From the NCBI GenBank assembly GCA_963839285.1, contig CAWIUN010000016.1, forward strand, positions 16,121-80,120: DNA of 64,000 bases. The letters are read 5' to 3'. Both the position numbers and the translations under genes were made by a program. The DNA comes from DASSSQ01 sp963839285 (lineage in GTDB: Bacteria > Actinomycetota > Thermoleophilia > Gaiellales > Gaiellaceae). Under the pieces are notes generated by a model. That model made no database searches, was not told where the DNA came from, and saw only the letters and a list, made by a program, of their open reading frames with translations. This document shows positions 15,028 through 22,803 of the stretch, one piece after another (position 1 is the first letter of the stretch; the number at the start of each line of letters is the position of its first letter).

Positions 15028-16278
15028 ATGCACGTACGGCACGATCTGACCGCGCGGCTGCGGCGGCCGAAGCTGGCGGTGCTGCTGGTCCTCGGGACGG
15101 CGATCACGCTCGTCCTGGCCGGGACCGTCTTCGGCAAGACCGCGGAGCAGTCGGCCGGCGGCTACGGCGAGGTCTACAAGGCGAAGACGGCGACGCTGAA
15201 GAAGACGCTCTTCGACGCGAAGCTGATGCCGACGAACATGATGGCGAGGAACATCGCCCTGGCCGCGTTCGGCCGCTCCGAGAAGAAGGTGAACTACGAC
15301 CTCGCGCTCAAGTGCTGGAAGAACAACGGCTGCAGCACCGGCACGGGCGGCAAGCTGACCGTCGCCTACGTCGAGGGGTTCGGCGAGAACGTCTACCGCC
15401 AGGTCTCGAGGATGGAGTTCATCCTCCAGGCGCTGACGTACCCGCAGATCGGCAAGATCATCTACACGAGCGCCCATTCGGACCTGAACCAGGCGCTCAC
15501 CGACTTCCGTGCGGCGATCTCGCAGCACGTCGACGTCATCGTCACCTATCCGGACTTCGGCGACGCGATGCTGCCGGTGTTCAAGGAGGCGACGAAGGCG
15601 GGGATCCCCGTCGCGACCTACGCCTGGGGCTACGTGAGCGGGCCTGGCTCCAACTACACCACCGTCGTCGGCGAGGACACCTGCAAGCTCGGCAAGGCGT
15701 TCGCGCAGGTGATGAACACGCAGGTCAAGTCGGGTGACATCGCCTTCCTCGGCGGCTTCCCCGGCAACCCGCTGTCGCTGGGCTGGCAGAAGTGCGAGAA
15801 GGCGGCGCTCAAGAAGTCGATCCACGTCGTCGCGAACGAGCCGACGAACTGGGACCCGTCGAAGGTCCAGGGCGTGGTCGCGGGTGTCCTGGCGCAGCAT
15901 CCGGGCCTCAAGGGCTGGAGCTACGAGGACGCGGAGTTCATGGCGGAGGGCGGCTACGCGGCGTACAAGGCCGCCGGGCTGCCGTACAACACCGTGCTGA
16001 CGCTGCGGACGGACGAGACGGCCCTCGGCTGCCTCTACAAGAAGCTGCACAACCCGAAGCTGAAGGTCTACTACTACACGGCCGGGAACTCGCAGATCCG
16101 GGTCGCCCTGACGGCGGCGATGATGAAGCTCAAGGGGGCGAAGATCCCGCCGAAGATCGTCTTCCCGATCAAGCTGCAGAACCAGGCGAAGCGGGACATG
16201 TGCGTCAAGGGCTATCCACCGTCGGGGTCCGCGACGTCGCTCGTCCCGGTCAGCCTGCTGCACCGGATGTACCCCTAG
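15028..16278 (+). CDS. ABC transporter periplasmic-type substrate-binding protein (RbsB-like)
   Basis: A 416-residue exported protein: a basic N-terminus, a hydrophobic segment (LAVLLVLGTAITLVLAGTVF) and then a type I binding-protein fold. Visible landmarks are KLTVAYVEGFGENVYRQV (first beta-alpha unit), DVIVTYPDFGDAMLPV, AGIPVATYAWGY and the hinge-proximal VVGEDTCKLGKAFAQ. It captures the imported solute outside the membrane. Four Cys in the mature part are unusual and may form disulphides. No lipobox is seen, so it is held by the uncleaved signal or released. AAAGGAGG lies just before the ATG. It is too diverged from sugar binders to name the ligand. Confidence 0.84.
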   Translation: MHVRHDLTARLRRPKLAVLLVLGTAITLVLAGTVFGKTAEQSAGGYGEVYKAKTATLKKTLFDAKLMPTNMMARNIALAAFGRSEKKVNYDLALKCWKNNGCSTGTGGKLTVAYVEGFGENVYRQVSRMEFILQALTYPQIGKIIYTSAHSDLNQALTDFRAAISQHVDVIVTYPDFGDAMLPVFKEATKAGIPVATYAWGYVSGPGSNYTTVVGEDTCKLGKAFAQVMNTQVKSGDIAFLGGFPGNPLSLGWQKCEKAALKKSIHVVANEPTNWDPSKVQGVVAGVLAQHPGLKGWSYEDAEFMAEGGYAAYKAAGLPYNTVLTLRTDETALGCLYKKLHNPKLKVYYYTAGNSQIRVALTAAMMKLKGAKIPPKIVFPIKLQNQAKRDMCVKGYPPSGSATSLVPVSLLHRMYP

Positions 16279-16314
16279 GTAAGACGAGAGAGCGGAGAGA
16301 CCAGTCGAGGAGGA

Positions 16315-17856
16315 ATGTCGAGTCCCGGACCCGTGAGCCCCGTCGTGCTCTCGCTCGACGGCGTGTCGAAGTCGTTCGGAGCCGTCCAGGCGCTCCGCGA
16401 CGTGAGCTTCGAGTGCCGCGCCGGCGAGATCCACGCGCTCGTCGGGGAGAACGGGTCCGGGAAGTCGACGCTGCTCGGGATCGCGAGCGGCTTCGTCGCC
16501 CCCGACGCGGGCCACGTCCGGATCGGCGAGACCCGGCGCCGGCGGGGCTCGCCGGCCGGGGCTCGCCGGCTCGGGCTCGGGATCGCCTACCAGACGTACT
16601 CGCACGTGCTCGCCCTCACGGTGGCCGAGAACCTCTACCTCGCCGTCCCGGGTGAGGAGCGACCGCCGTTTCGCCGGATGGAGGAGTGGGCGGCGGCGAA
16701 GCTCGCGGAGTTCGAGCTGGACGTGCCCGTGGGCGCGCCGACCGGGACGCTCTCCCTCGTCCAGCGGCAGCTCCTCGAGGTCGTGAAGGCGCTGCTCGCC
16801 CGGCCGAAGGTGCTGCTCCTCGACGAGCCGACGACTGCGCTCGGCCCGACCGAGGTGGAGCAGTTGCACGCGCTCGTGCACGAGCGGAGCCGGCACGGCG
16901 TCGGCATCGTCTACGTCAGCCACCGGCTGCCCGAGGTGCTGGGCGTCGCCGACCGGGTCACCGTCCTGCGCGACGGCGTCAGCCAGGGGACCTTCGCGGT
17001 CGAGACGGTCTCGGAGGAGCGGCTCGTCGCGCTGATGATCGGGCGGCCGCTCCAGCTCGCCTTCCCCGAGCGGCGCGCGCTCGAGTCGGGAGCCGACGTG
17101 CTCCTCGCCGTGACGGGGCTCCGGGGCGAGCGGTTCGGCCCGATCGACCTGACCCTGGCGAGAGGCGAGATCCTCGGCCTCGCGGGTGCCGAGGGGAACG
17201 GGCAGGTGCAGTTCCTCCGCGCGCTGGCCGGCGCCGAGCGGGCCGTCGGGCGGAGCAGCTGCGACGGCGCGGACGTCGACATGCGCTCGCCGCTCGGCCC
17301 GCTGCGCGCCGGCGTCGTCTTCCTGAGCGGCGACCGCGCGGGCGAGTCGCTCTTCCCCGTCCTCAGCGTGCGCGCGAACTCGACGATCCAGGTGCTGCGG
17401 AGGCTGACCCGCCTCGGTCTCCTCGGCCGGCGCCGCGAGCGGGACACCGTCAACGAGCTCGCCCGGAGCCTGCGGATCCGGATGGCGTCGCTCGAGCAGC
17501 CGGTGCAGTCGCTCTCGGGCGGCAACCAGCAGAAGGTCTCGCTCACACGCCCGTTCCTGCGCGGCGACGTCAAGGTGATCCTCGCGGAGGAGCCGACGCA
17601 GGGCGTCGACGTCGGCGCCCGCTTCGACATCTACGAGGCGCTGCGGTCGCGGACGCGCGAGGGAGCGGCCGCGATCGTCAAGTCGAGCGACCCGCTCGAG
17701 CTCGCCGGGCTCTGCGACCGCGTCGTCGTCATGTCGCGGGGGCGGATCGTCGCCGAGATCCCGCGCGAGGAGCTCGGCGAGCGGCGGATCGTCGAGGCGA
17801 TCGTCGGAACGCCGGCGGGCGGCCGGCCCGGCCCGCCGCAGGAGGCGACGGCGTGA
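16315..17856 (+). CDS. Ribose-type ABC transporter ATPase with two nucleotide-binding domains
   Basis: A 513-residue tandem ATPase of the RbsA/MglA type. Domain 1 (about 10-230) has Walker A GENGSGKST, a weak signature LSLVQRQ and Walker B VLLLDEPT. Domain 2 (about 255-495) has the usual degenerate Walker A GAEGNGQ, signature LSGGNQQKV and Walker B VILAEEPTQGVD. It energises import through the two flanking permeases. AGGAGG precedes the ATG by a few bases, and the stop overlaps the next start (GTGA). The domain pattern, with a weak first signature and an altered second P-loop, is normal for this family. Confidence 0.9.
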   Translation: MSSPGPVSPVVLSLDGVSKSFGAVQALRDVSFECRAGEIHALVGENGSGKSTLLGIASGFVAPDAGHVRIGETRRRRGSPAGARRLGLGIAYQTYSHVLALTVAENLYLAVPGEERPPFRRMEEWAAAKLAEFELDVPVGAPTGTLSLVQRQLLEVVKALLARPKVLLLDEPTTALGPTEVEQLHALVHERSRHGVGIVYVSHRLPEVLGVADRVTVLRDGVSQGTFAVETVSEERLVALMIGRPLQLAFPERRALESGADVLLAVTGLRGERFGPIDLTLARGEILGLAGAEGNGQVQFLRALAGAERAVGRSSCDGADVDMRSPLGPLRAGVVFLSGDRAGESLFPVLSVRANSTIQVLRRLTRLGLLGRRRERDTVNELARSLRIRMASLEQPVQSLSGGNQQKVSLTRPFLRGDVKVILAEEPTQGVDVGARFDIYEALRSRTREGAAAIVKSSDPLELAGLCDRVVVMSRGRIVAEIPREELGERRIVEAIVGTPAGGRPGPPQEATA

Positions 17857-18854
17857 GCCCGCGCTCCTGGCTGCCGCTGGCGCTGATGACGACCCTGATC
17901 CTGGCGCTCGGCGCCTACGCGACCATGCACGAGTCGGCCTTCCTGACCCGGTACAACCTCGGCAACCTGCTGCTGACGACGCTGCCCCTCGCGCTCGTCG
18001 CCCTCGGTCAGACGAACGCGCTGCTCGTCGGCGGCTTCGACGTCTCCGTCGCCGCGCTGATGACGATGTGCGTGGTCACGGCCTCGTTCACGCTCCAGCC
18101 GGGCGGGTCGTGGCTCGTGCTCGTTCCCGGTGCCCTCGCGCTCGTCGGCGTCGGGGTGGCGACGGGCCTGTTCAACGCCCTGCTGATCCACGTGCTCCGG
18201 CTCCCCTCGATCATCGCCACGCTCGGGACGCTGAGCATCCTCGAGGGGCTGTCGCTGCTCCTGCGCGACCATCCGGAGGGCACGATCAACCCGGAGGTGA
18301 TCTCGTCGCTCACGACCGGCATCGGCTTCGTGCCGGTCGCGTTCGCAGGCGTCGTCGTGCTCGCTGTCCTCGGCGATCTCTGGCTGTACCGCACGCGCTC
18401 GGGCCTGACGGTGCGGTCCGTCGGCCTCGACGAGACGTCGTCGCGGCGGCTCGGGATGGGAACGGGCCGGACGCTGATCCTCGCCTTCGTCGCCTGCTCG
18501 GTGATGGCGTCGATCGCCGGGTTCTACCTGGCGGCCCAGGTGCAGATCGGGTCGCCGATCATCGGCAACTACGCGCTCGAGAGCATCGCGGCCGCCGTCC
18601 TCGGCGGCGCGAGCCTCGCCGGCGGGAAGGGCTCCTTCGTCGGAACGCTGCTCGCCGCGCTCTTCCTGACCGAGATCGACAACGTCCTGCCGCTGTTCCA
18701 GCAGCCGACGGAGTACGCGGAGATGACGATCGGCGTGTTGATCCTGCTCGCGCTCGTCCTCTACCAGGCGCCGGAGCTCCTGCTCCGGCTCCGGGCGAGC
18801 CGGCGGAAGCTCGAGCCGGCTCCGGCGCGGTCGGGCGAGGCGTCGGCGGTCTGA
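17853..18854 (+). CDS. Ribose-type ABC transporter permease 2
   Basis: A 333-residue RbsC-type permease with the family blocks ALGQTNALLVGGFDVSVAA, FNALLIHVLRLPSIIATLGT and AAAVLGGASLAGGKGSFVGT. The GTG start overlaps the ATPase stop. Together with the first permease it probably forms a heterodimeric channel; two different permeases per system are common in AI-2 or autoinducer-like and nucleoside-type members. It ends convergently 2 bases before the regulator gene on the other strand. Confidence 0.9.
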   Translation: MSPRSWLPLALMTTLILALGAYATMHESAFLTRYNLGNLLLTTLPLALVALGQTNALLVGGFDVSVAALMTMCVVTASFTLQPGGSWLVLVPGALALVGVGVATGLFNALLIHVLRLPSIIATLGTLSILEGLSLLLRDHPEGTINPEVISSLTTGIGFVPVAFAGVVVLAVLGDLWLYRTRSGLTVRSVGLDETSSRRLGMGTGRTLILAFVACSVMASIAGFYLAAQVQIGSPIIGNYALESIAAAVLGGASLAGGKGSFVGTLLAALFLTEIDNVLPLFQQPTEYAEMTIGVLILLALVLYQAPELLLRLRASRRKLEPAPARSGEASAV

Positions 18855-18856
18855 CG

Positions 18857-19489
18857 CTACTCGGCGCGGAGGTCGGCGACGCGGCCGATCACGACCCAGA
18901 TCGCGTGGACGGGCTCGTCGCCGATCGCCCAGAGGCGGTGCGGCGAGGTCGAGTCGAACCCGATCGAGCAGCCGGGGCCGAGCTCGTACTCCTCGAAGCC
19001 GACGCGCACGCCGAGCGTCCCGCCGTCACGTAGCCGTACTCCCTGCCCGCCGTGCCGGACGAGCGCGTCGGCCGGGCACGACGCGGCGCCGACGGGGTAG
19101 ACGACGTAGAGGAACTCGACGTCGCCCTCGCCGCCCGGCGTCAGCCGCTCCCAGCGCACCCCGGACTCGAGGCTGATCACGCGCCGTGTCTCCGGCCGCT
19201 CGACGAGACCGTTCCCGCTCGCCGGCCGGACGACGCGCTCCCCGGCGCTGGGCGCGTCGCCGAAGACCTCGCCCATCGTCATGCCGAGCTCGGTGACGAG
19301 GGCGTAGAGCGTGCTGACCGACGGGTTGACGCGGTCGAGCTCGATCTGCGAGACGAGGCTCGGCGAGACGCCGACGCGCCGCGCGAGCTCCCGCAGGCTG
19401 ATGCCGCGCTGCTCGCGCTCCGCGCGGAGGCGGTTGCCGATCTTGGACGCCTCGAAGCCTCGATCCGAACCGCGATCCGTGACAGCCAC
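18857..19489 (-). CDS. XRE-family regulator with C-terminal cupin sensor
   Basis: A 210-residue transcription factor. A helix-turn-helix (about residues 18-72: LRELARRVGVSPSLVSQIEL and NPSVSTLYALVTELGM) is followed by a cupin domain (about 105-205: FLYVVYPVGAAS, GFEEYELGPGCSIGFDSTSPH). Such regulators (PuuR/SutR type) sense small amines, amino acids or organic acids with the cupin. It most likely controls this catabolic cluster. I chose the GTG at 19487-19489 because TACGGT ends 6 bases upstream, which also gives it its own leaderless promoter inside the end of the bicupin gene. Confidence 0.88.
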   Translation of the reverse strand: MAVTDRGSDRGFEASKIGNRLRAEREQRGISLRELARRVGVSPSLVSQIELDRVNPSVSTLYALVTELGMTMGEVFGDAPSAGERVVRPASGNGLVERPETRRVISLESGVRWERLTPGGEGDVEFLYVVYPVGAASCPADALVRHGGQGVRLRDGGTLGVRVGFEEYELGPGCSIGFDSTSPHRLWAIGDEPVHAIWVVIGRVADLRAE

Positions 19490-19493
19490 GTCG

Positions 19494-20432
19494 CTACCGT
19501 AGCCGCTCGGGATCGCCGAGCCGCTCCGCCAGATACTCCCAGTCGCGCTCGAACCGGTACGAGTGGCGCGGCGGCGGCCCGGGCGCCGACGTCTCGAGCC
19601 AGCGCACGCGCGCGCCCTTCGTCTCGTAGAAGGCATGCGTGCAGCCGCTCGCCGTCCAGAAGACGTCGCCCGGCCCGAGCGTGTGGCGGTCGCCGTCCGC
19701 GACGACGTCGACCTCGCCCTCGAGCATGTAGTACGACTCCTCGAACGGGTGGTCGTGCGGATGCGCGACGGCGCCGGGCTCGTAGGCGACCATGAACATC
19801 GTGTGGAGCTGCGCGTCGAGCCGCTGGTCGACCAGCATCTTGACCGCGATCCCGCTGTAGGCGAGGACGGCGGTCGCCATGCTCGCCGAGACGGTCGGAG
19901 CGCCGACGGCGGCACCCTGCCGGAGGCGGTCGAGGTCCATCTGGCCCTCGGTGAGCAGGAAGAGGTTGCGGTTTCGCGGGTCGCGGACGTCGAGCGGCTC
20001 GGCGGGCCCGCCGGCCGGAGGGCCGAGGAAGAAGGTGTCGCTGCCGTCCGGCCGCGGCCGCGGCGCCGCCATCTCGATCCAGAGGGCGCGGTCGTCGCAG
20101 CGCCAGGCATGCGGCACGCCCACCGGCGCGAGCCCGCAGGCGCCCGGCTGCAGCGCGATCGCCCGGCCGTCGAGGACGAGCACGGGCTCCCCCTCGAGCA
20201 CGTAGAAGCTCGTCTCGTAGGAGTGGAGGTGCGTGTCGACGTGGCCGTCGGCGAGGGCCACGAGCGTGAGGGCCATGTGGGTCGAGCCGAGCGAGCCGGC
20301 GACGAGCCGGCAGGTCGTGAGGCCGCTCGCTCGGCCCGGGAGCGCCTCGTCGAGCCGGACGTCCTCGCGCCGGACGAGCCGGTAGGCGGGAAGCCCGTCC
20401 GCGAGCTGCCGGGTGCCGGTCTCCGAGCTCAC
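19494..20432 (-). CDS. Bicupin protein, ureidoglycine aminohydrolase-like
   Basis: A 312-residue protein with two cupin domains: the first around HVDTHLHSYETSFYVLEGE, the second around HPHDHPFEESYYMLEGEVD, each with the His/Glu set used to bind one metal. The two-domain layout and the second motif resemble (S)-ureidoglycine aminohydrolase of the purine-degradation pathway, but other bicupins (dioxygenases, isomerases) cannot be excluded. It starts with GTG overlapping the M24 gene's stop, so it is translated from the same message. In this cluster it probably acts on the product of the amidohydrolase or M24 enzyme. Confidence 0.78.
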   Translation of the reverse strand: MSSETGTRQLADGLPAYRLVRREDVRLDEALPGRASGLTTCRLVAGSLGSTHMALTLVALADGHVDTHLHSYETSFYVLEGEPVLVLDGRAIALQPGACGLAPVGVPHAWRCDDRALWIEMAAPRPRPDGSDTFFLGPPAGGPAEPLDVRDPRNRNLFLLTEGQMDLDRLRQGAAVGAPTVSASMATAVLAYSGIAVKMLVDQRLDAQLHTMFMVAYEPGAVAHPHDHPFEESYYMLEGEVDVVADGDRHTLGPGDVFWTASGCTHAFYETKGARVRWLETSAPGPPPRHSYRFERDWEYLAERLGDPERLR

Positions 20433-21778
20433 GAGCCGACTTCCACGGGACCGACGACCGCGGACGAGGCGACCGCCTCGGGAAGCCCGTCCTGCCCGCC
20501 GCCGCCGACGAGATCGGCGCCCCGGACGTAGGTGCGACCGGCGACGAGCAGCTCGTCGGCCGGGAAGCGCGTGATCACCTCGCAGCCGGTCGCCGTGACC
20601 ACGACCTCCTCCTCGATCCGCGCGGCGGAGCGGCCGTCGCCCGCCGCGCAGTAGGTCTCGAGCGCGAAGACCATCCCCTCCTCGAGCGCGACCGGATGCT
20701 CGAGCGAGTGGACGCGCGAGATCATCGGCGACTCGTAGAGGCCGACGCCGATCCCGTGGCCGAACTGGAGGCCGAAGCAGGTCTCCTCGTCGGGGAAGCC
20801 GAGCTCCTCCGCGGTCGGCCACACCTCGGCGATCCGGTCGGTCGTCATCCCCGGGCGGACGAGCTCGATCGCGGCGTCGAGCCACTCGCGGCACTGCTTG
20901 TAGGCGTCGAGCTGGGCCTGGTTGACGCCGCCGACGTTGAACGTGCGGTAGTAGCACGTCCGGTAGCCCATGAACGAGTGGATGATGTCGAAGAAGGCCT
21001 GGTCGCCGGGGCGGAGCAGCCGGTCGGAGAAGACGTGCGGGTGCGGGTTGCAGCGGTCGCCCGAGACGGCGTTGATCGCCTCGACCTGCTCCGAGCCCAT
21101 CTCGAAGAGCAGCTGGTGCGCCCTCCCGACGATCTCGTGCTCGTAGACGCCGGGACGGAGCAGGCGGTAGATCTCCTCGTAGACGGCGTCGACGAGCCCT
21201 GCGGACTGGTCGAGCAGCGCGATCTCCTGCGCCGTCTTGATCCGCCGGGCGTCGAGCATCACCTGCGAGCCGTCGGTCACCTCGAGACCGGCCCGCTGGA
21301 GCGCCTCGACCGTGATCAGGTCGGCCATGTCCACGCCGAGCGGCGCGTCGTGCAGGTCGAGCGCGCGCAGCTCCCCCGCGATCCGCGCCCCGAGCCGGTC
21401 CGGGATCCCCGTCTCGACCGGCATCGCCCCGCGCATCGGCGCGACGCCGGCGCGGAAGTTCTCCGGCGGCAGCCAGGGCGCGAACAGCTGGTGGTGCCGT
21501 GCCGCCGAGCCGAAGTCCCAGAGGATCGGCTCCGCGCCGCGGGCGAGGAGCGCGTAGCGGGCGTTCTTGTCGCGCGCCCACTCGCCGATGTGCGTGCTCG
21601 TGACGTAGCGGATGTTGTTCGGGTCGAAGAGCAGGACCGCGCCGAGGTCGGAGCGGTCGAGGGCCGCCTTGGCACGCGCCAGCCGCTCTTCGCGCAGGCG
21701 CGGAAAGTCGATCCGCTGCTCCCAGTCGACCGCCCGCGTCGCGTCGGGGGAAGCCACGGTCCTGTCGCGCATCGTCAT
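20429..21778 (-). CDS. M24 (pita-bread fold) hydrolase with one metal ligand replaced
   Basis: A 449-residue protein with the creatinase-type N-domain (about 1-175) and the M24 catalytic domain. In metallo-members five residues bind two metals. Here Asp264 (FFDIIH), His341 (FGHGIGV), Glu374 (LETYC) and Glu390 (RIEEEVV) are kept, but the second Asp, exactly 11 residues after Asp264, is Cys275 (GYRTCYYRTF). Creatinase and related C-N hydrolases have lost metal ligands in the same fold, so it is more likely a small-molecule amidinohydrolase- or lyase-like enzyme than a peptidase. Ectoine hydrolase (DoeA) and Xaa-Pro dipeptidase are alternatives. It overlaps its neighbours by 4 bases on both sides. 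Confidence 0.86.
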   Translation of the reverse strand: MTMRDRTVASPDATRAVDWEQRIDFPRLREERLARAKAALDRSDLGAVLLFDPNNIRYVTSTHIGEWARDKNARYALLARGAEPILWDFGSAARHHQLFAPWLPPENFRAGVAPMRGAMPVETGIPDRLGARIAGELRALDLHDAPLGVDMADLITVEALQRAGLEVTDGSQVMLDARRIKTAQEIALLDQSAGLVDAVYEEIYRLLRPGVYEHEIVGRAHQLLFEMGSEQVEAINAVSGDRCNPHPHVFSDRLLRPGDQAFFDIIHSFMGYRTCYYRTFNVGGVNQAQLDAYKQCREWLDAAIELVRPGMTTDRIAEVWPTAEELGFPDEETCFGLQFGHGIGVGLYESPMISRVHSLEHPVALEEGMVFALETYCAAGDGRSAARIEEEVVVTATGCEVITRFPADELLVAGRTYVRGADLVGGGGQDGLPEAVASSAVVGPVEVGS

Positions 21779-22674
21779 CGAGGGGCCTCCTGTCGGTGAG
21801 CGTTCCGGAGGTTGAGGAAGAGCGCCATGAAGTCGTCGTCCCGGTAGCCCGCGTCGATCGCCGCCTGCAGGAGCGCCCGGAGCTCCTTCGCGACGGGCAG
21901 CTCGAGCCCGGCGGACGCGGCCGCGTCGAGCACGAGCTCGACGTCCTTCTCCATCAACGCGGTCGTGAAGGTGGCCGAGAAGTCGTCGCGCAGGAGCGCC
22001 TCGGTCTTGTACTTGACGAACGGCGCGCCGGCGGCGGAGCTGCCCATCACCTCGAGCAGGTCGCCGCGCGAGACGCCGCTGGCCTCCGCGAGCACGAGCG
22101 CCTCGGAGATCAGCTCGGCGAGGCCTGCGATCACGAGGTTGATCGCGAGCTTGACGGTCCGCGCCTGCTCGGCGTCGCCGACGTGGTGGACGGTCGGGCC
22201 GATCGCGCGGATCACCGGCTCTGCCCGCTCGAAGACCTCGCGGGGGCCGGAGACGATGATGCTGAGGTTGCCGGCGCGAACCACGGACGGGTTGCCGCTG
22301 ACCGGGGCGCGGAGGTACCCGAGCGAGGCCGCGTCGGCGAGCTCCCCGACGCGCGCCGAGGCGGCCGGCGAGACCGTGCTCATGTCGACGAGCACGGTGC
22401 CGGGACGGGCCGACGCGGCGACGTCCGCGGCGACAGCCTCCAGGGCGCCGTCGTCGGCGAGCGAGGTGAGGACGAGGTCGACCTCCTGCGCCAGCTCCGC
22501 CGGCGAGTCCGCCGCGGAAGCCCCGAGCGCCGCCACCGGCTCGACCTTCGCCCGCGTCCGGTTGTACACGCGAAGTGGGTTGCCCGCCGCCAGAATGCGC
22601 TCCGCAATCGCCGTCCCCATGTTGCCGAGACCGATCAACCCGACGGCGAGACGCGGGTCGGTAGAGGCGGTCAC
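21775..22674 (-). CDS. NAD(P)-dependent beta-hydroxyacid dehydrogenase (3-HIBADH family)
   Basis: A 299-residue protein with the cofactor loop GLIGLGNMGTAIAE (residues 12-25), the substrate-binding PVSGNPSVVRAGNL block (normally GVSGG) and the catalytic-lysine helix VKLAINLVIAG. The family oxidises 3-hydroxyisobutyrate, tartronate semialdehyde and similar beta-hydroxyacids, or reduces the semialdehydes. It is the first gene of the minus-strand operon (dehydrogenase, M24 enzyme, bicupin, regulator), each linked by an overlap or very short gap. GTG 22674 follows a TTGACC-17-TATTCA promoter closely, so the leader is only a few bases. Confidence 0.88.
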   Translation of the reverse strand: MTASTDPRLAVGLIGLGNMGTAIAERILAAGNPLRVYNRTRAKVEPVAALGASAADSPAELAQEVDLVLTSLADDGALEAVAADVAASARPGTVLVDMSTVSPAASARVGELADAASLGYLRAPVSGNPSVVRAGNLSIIVSGPREVFERAEPVIRAIGPTVHHVGDAEQARTVKLAINLVIAGLAELISEALVLAEASGVSRGDLLEVMGSSAAGAPFVKYKTEALLRDDFSATFTTALMEKDVELVLDAAASAGLELPVAKELRALLQAAIDAGYRDDDFMALFLNLRNAHRQEAPR

Positions 22675-22683
22675 TGTGCAGTA

Positions 22684-22712
22684 TGAATAAACGATCGCGG
22701 GCGCCGGGTCAA
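22684..22712 (-). promoter_or_regulatory. Promoter of the dehydrogenase-M24-bicupin-regulator operon (TTGACC-17-TATTCA)
   Basis: On the minus strand TTGACC (complement of 22707-22712) and TATTCA (complement of 22684-22689) are 17 bases apart. It shares TTGAC and CGTTTAT with the amidohydrolase promoter 9 kb away, suggesting common control, possibly by the XRE-cupin protein encoded at the end of this operon. Confidence 0.55.
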
Positions 22713-22803
22713 GAGCAGCGGAGCGATCGAGGGCCTCGGTTCCGCGGCGATCGCTTCCTTGTACAGCGGCACGGCACGCGGCGAGCCCGGCGGATCTCGC
22801 GTC

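Noticed and set aside
15028..18854. ABC importer as a ribose or autoinducer-2 (Lsr) system
   Set aside because: The permeases and ATPase match the ribose-type class, but the binding protein is too divergent to name a sugar and none of the surrounding enzymes is a sugar kinase or AI-2 enzyme.
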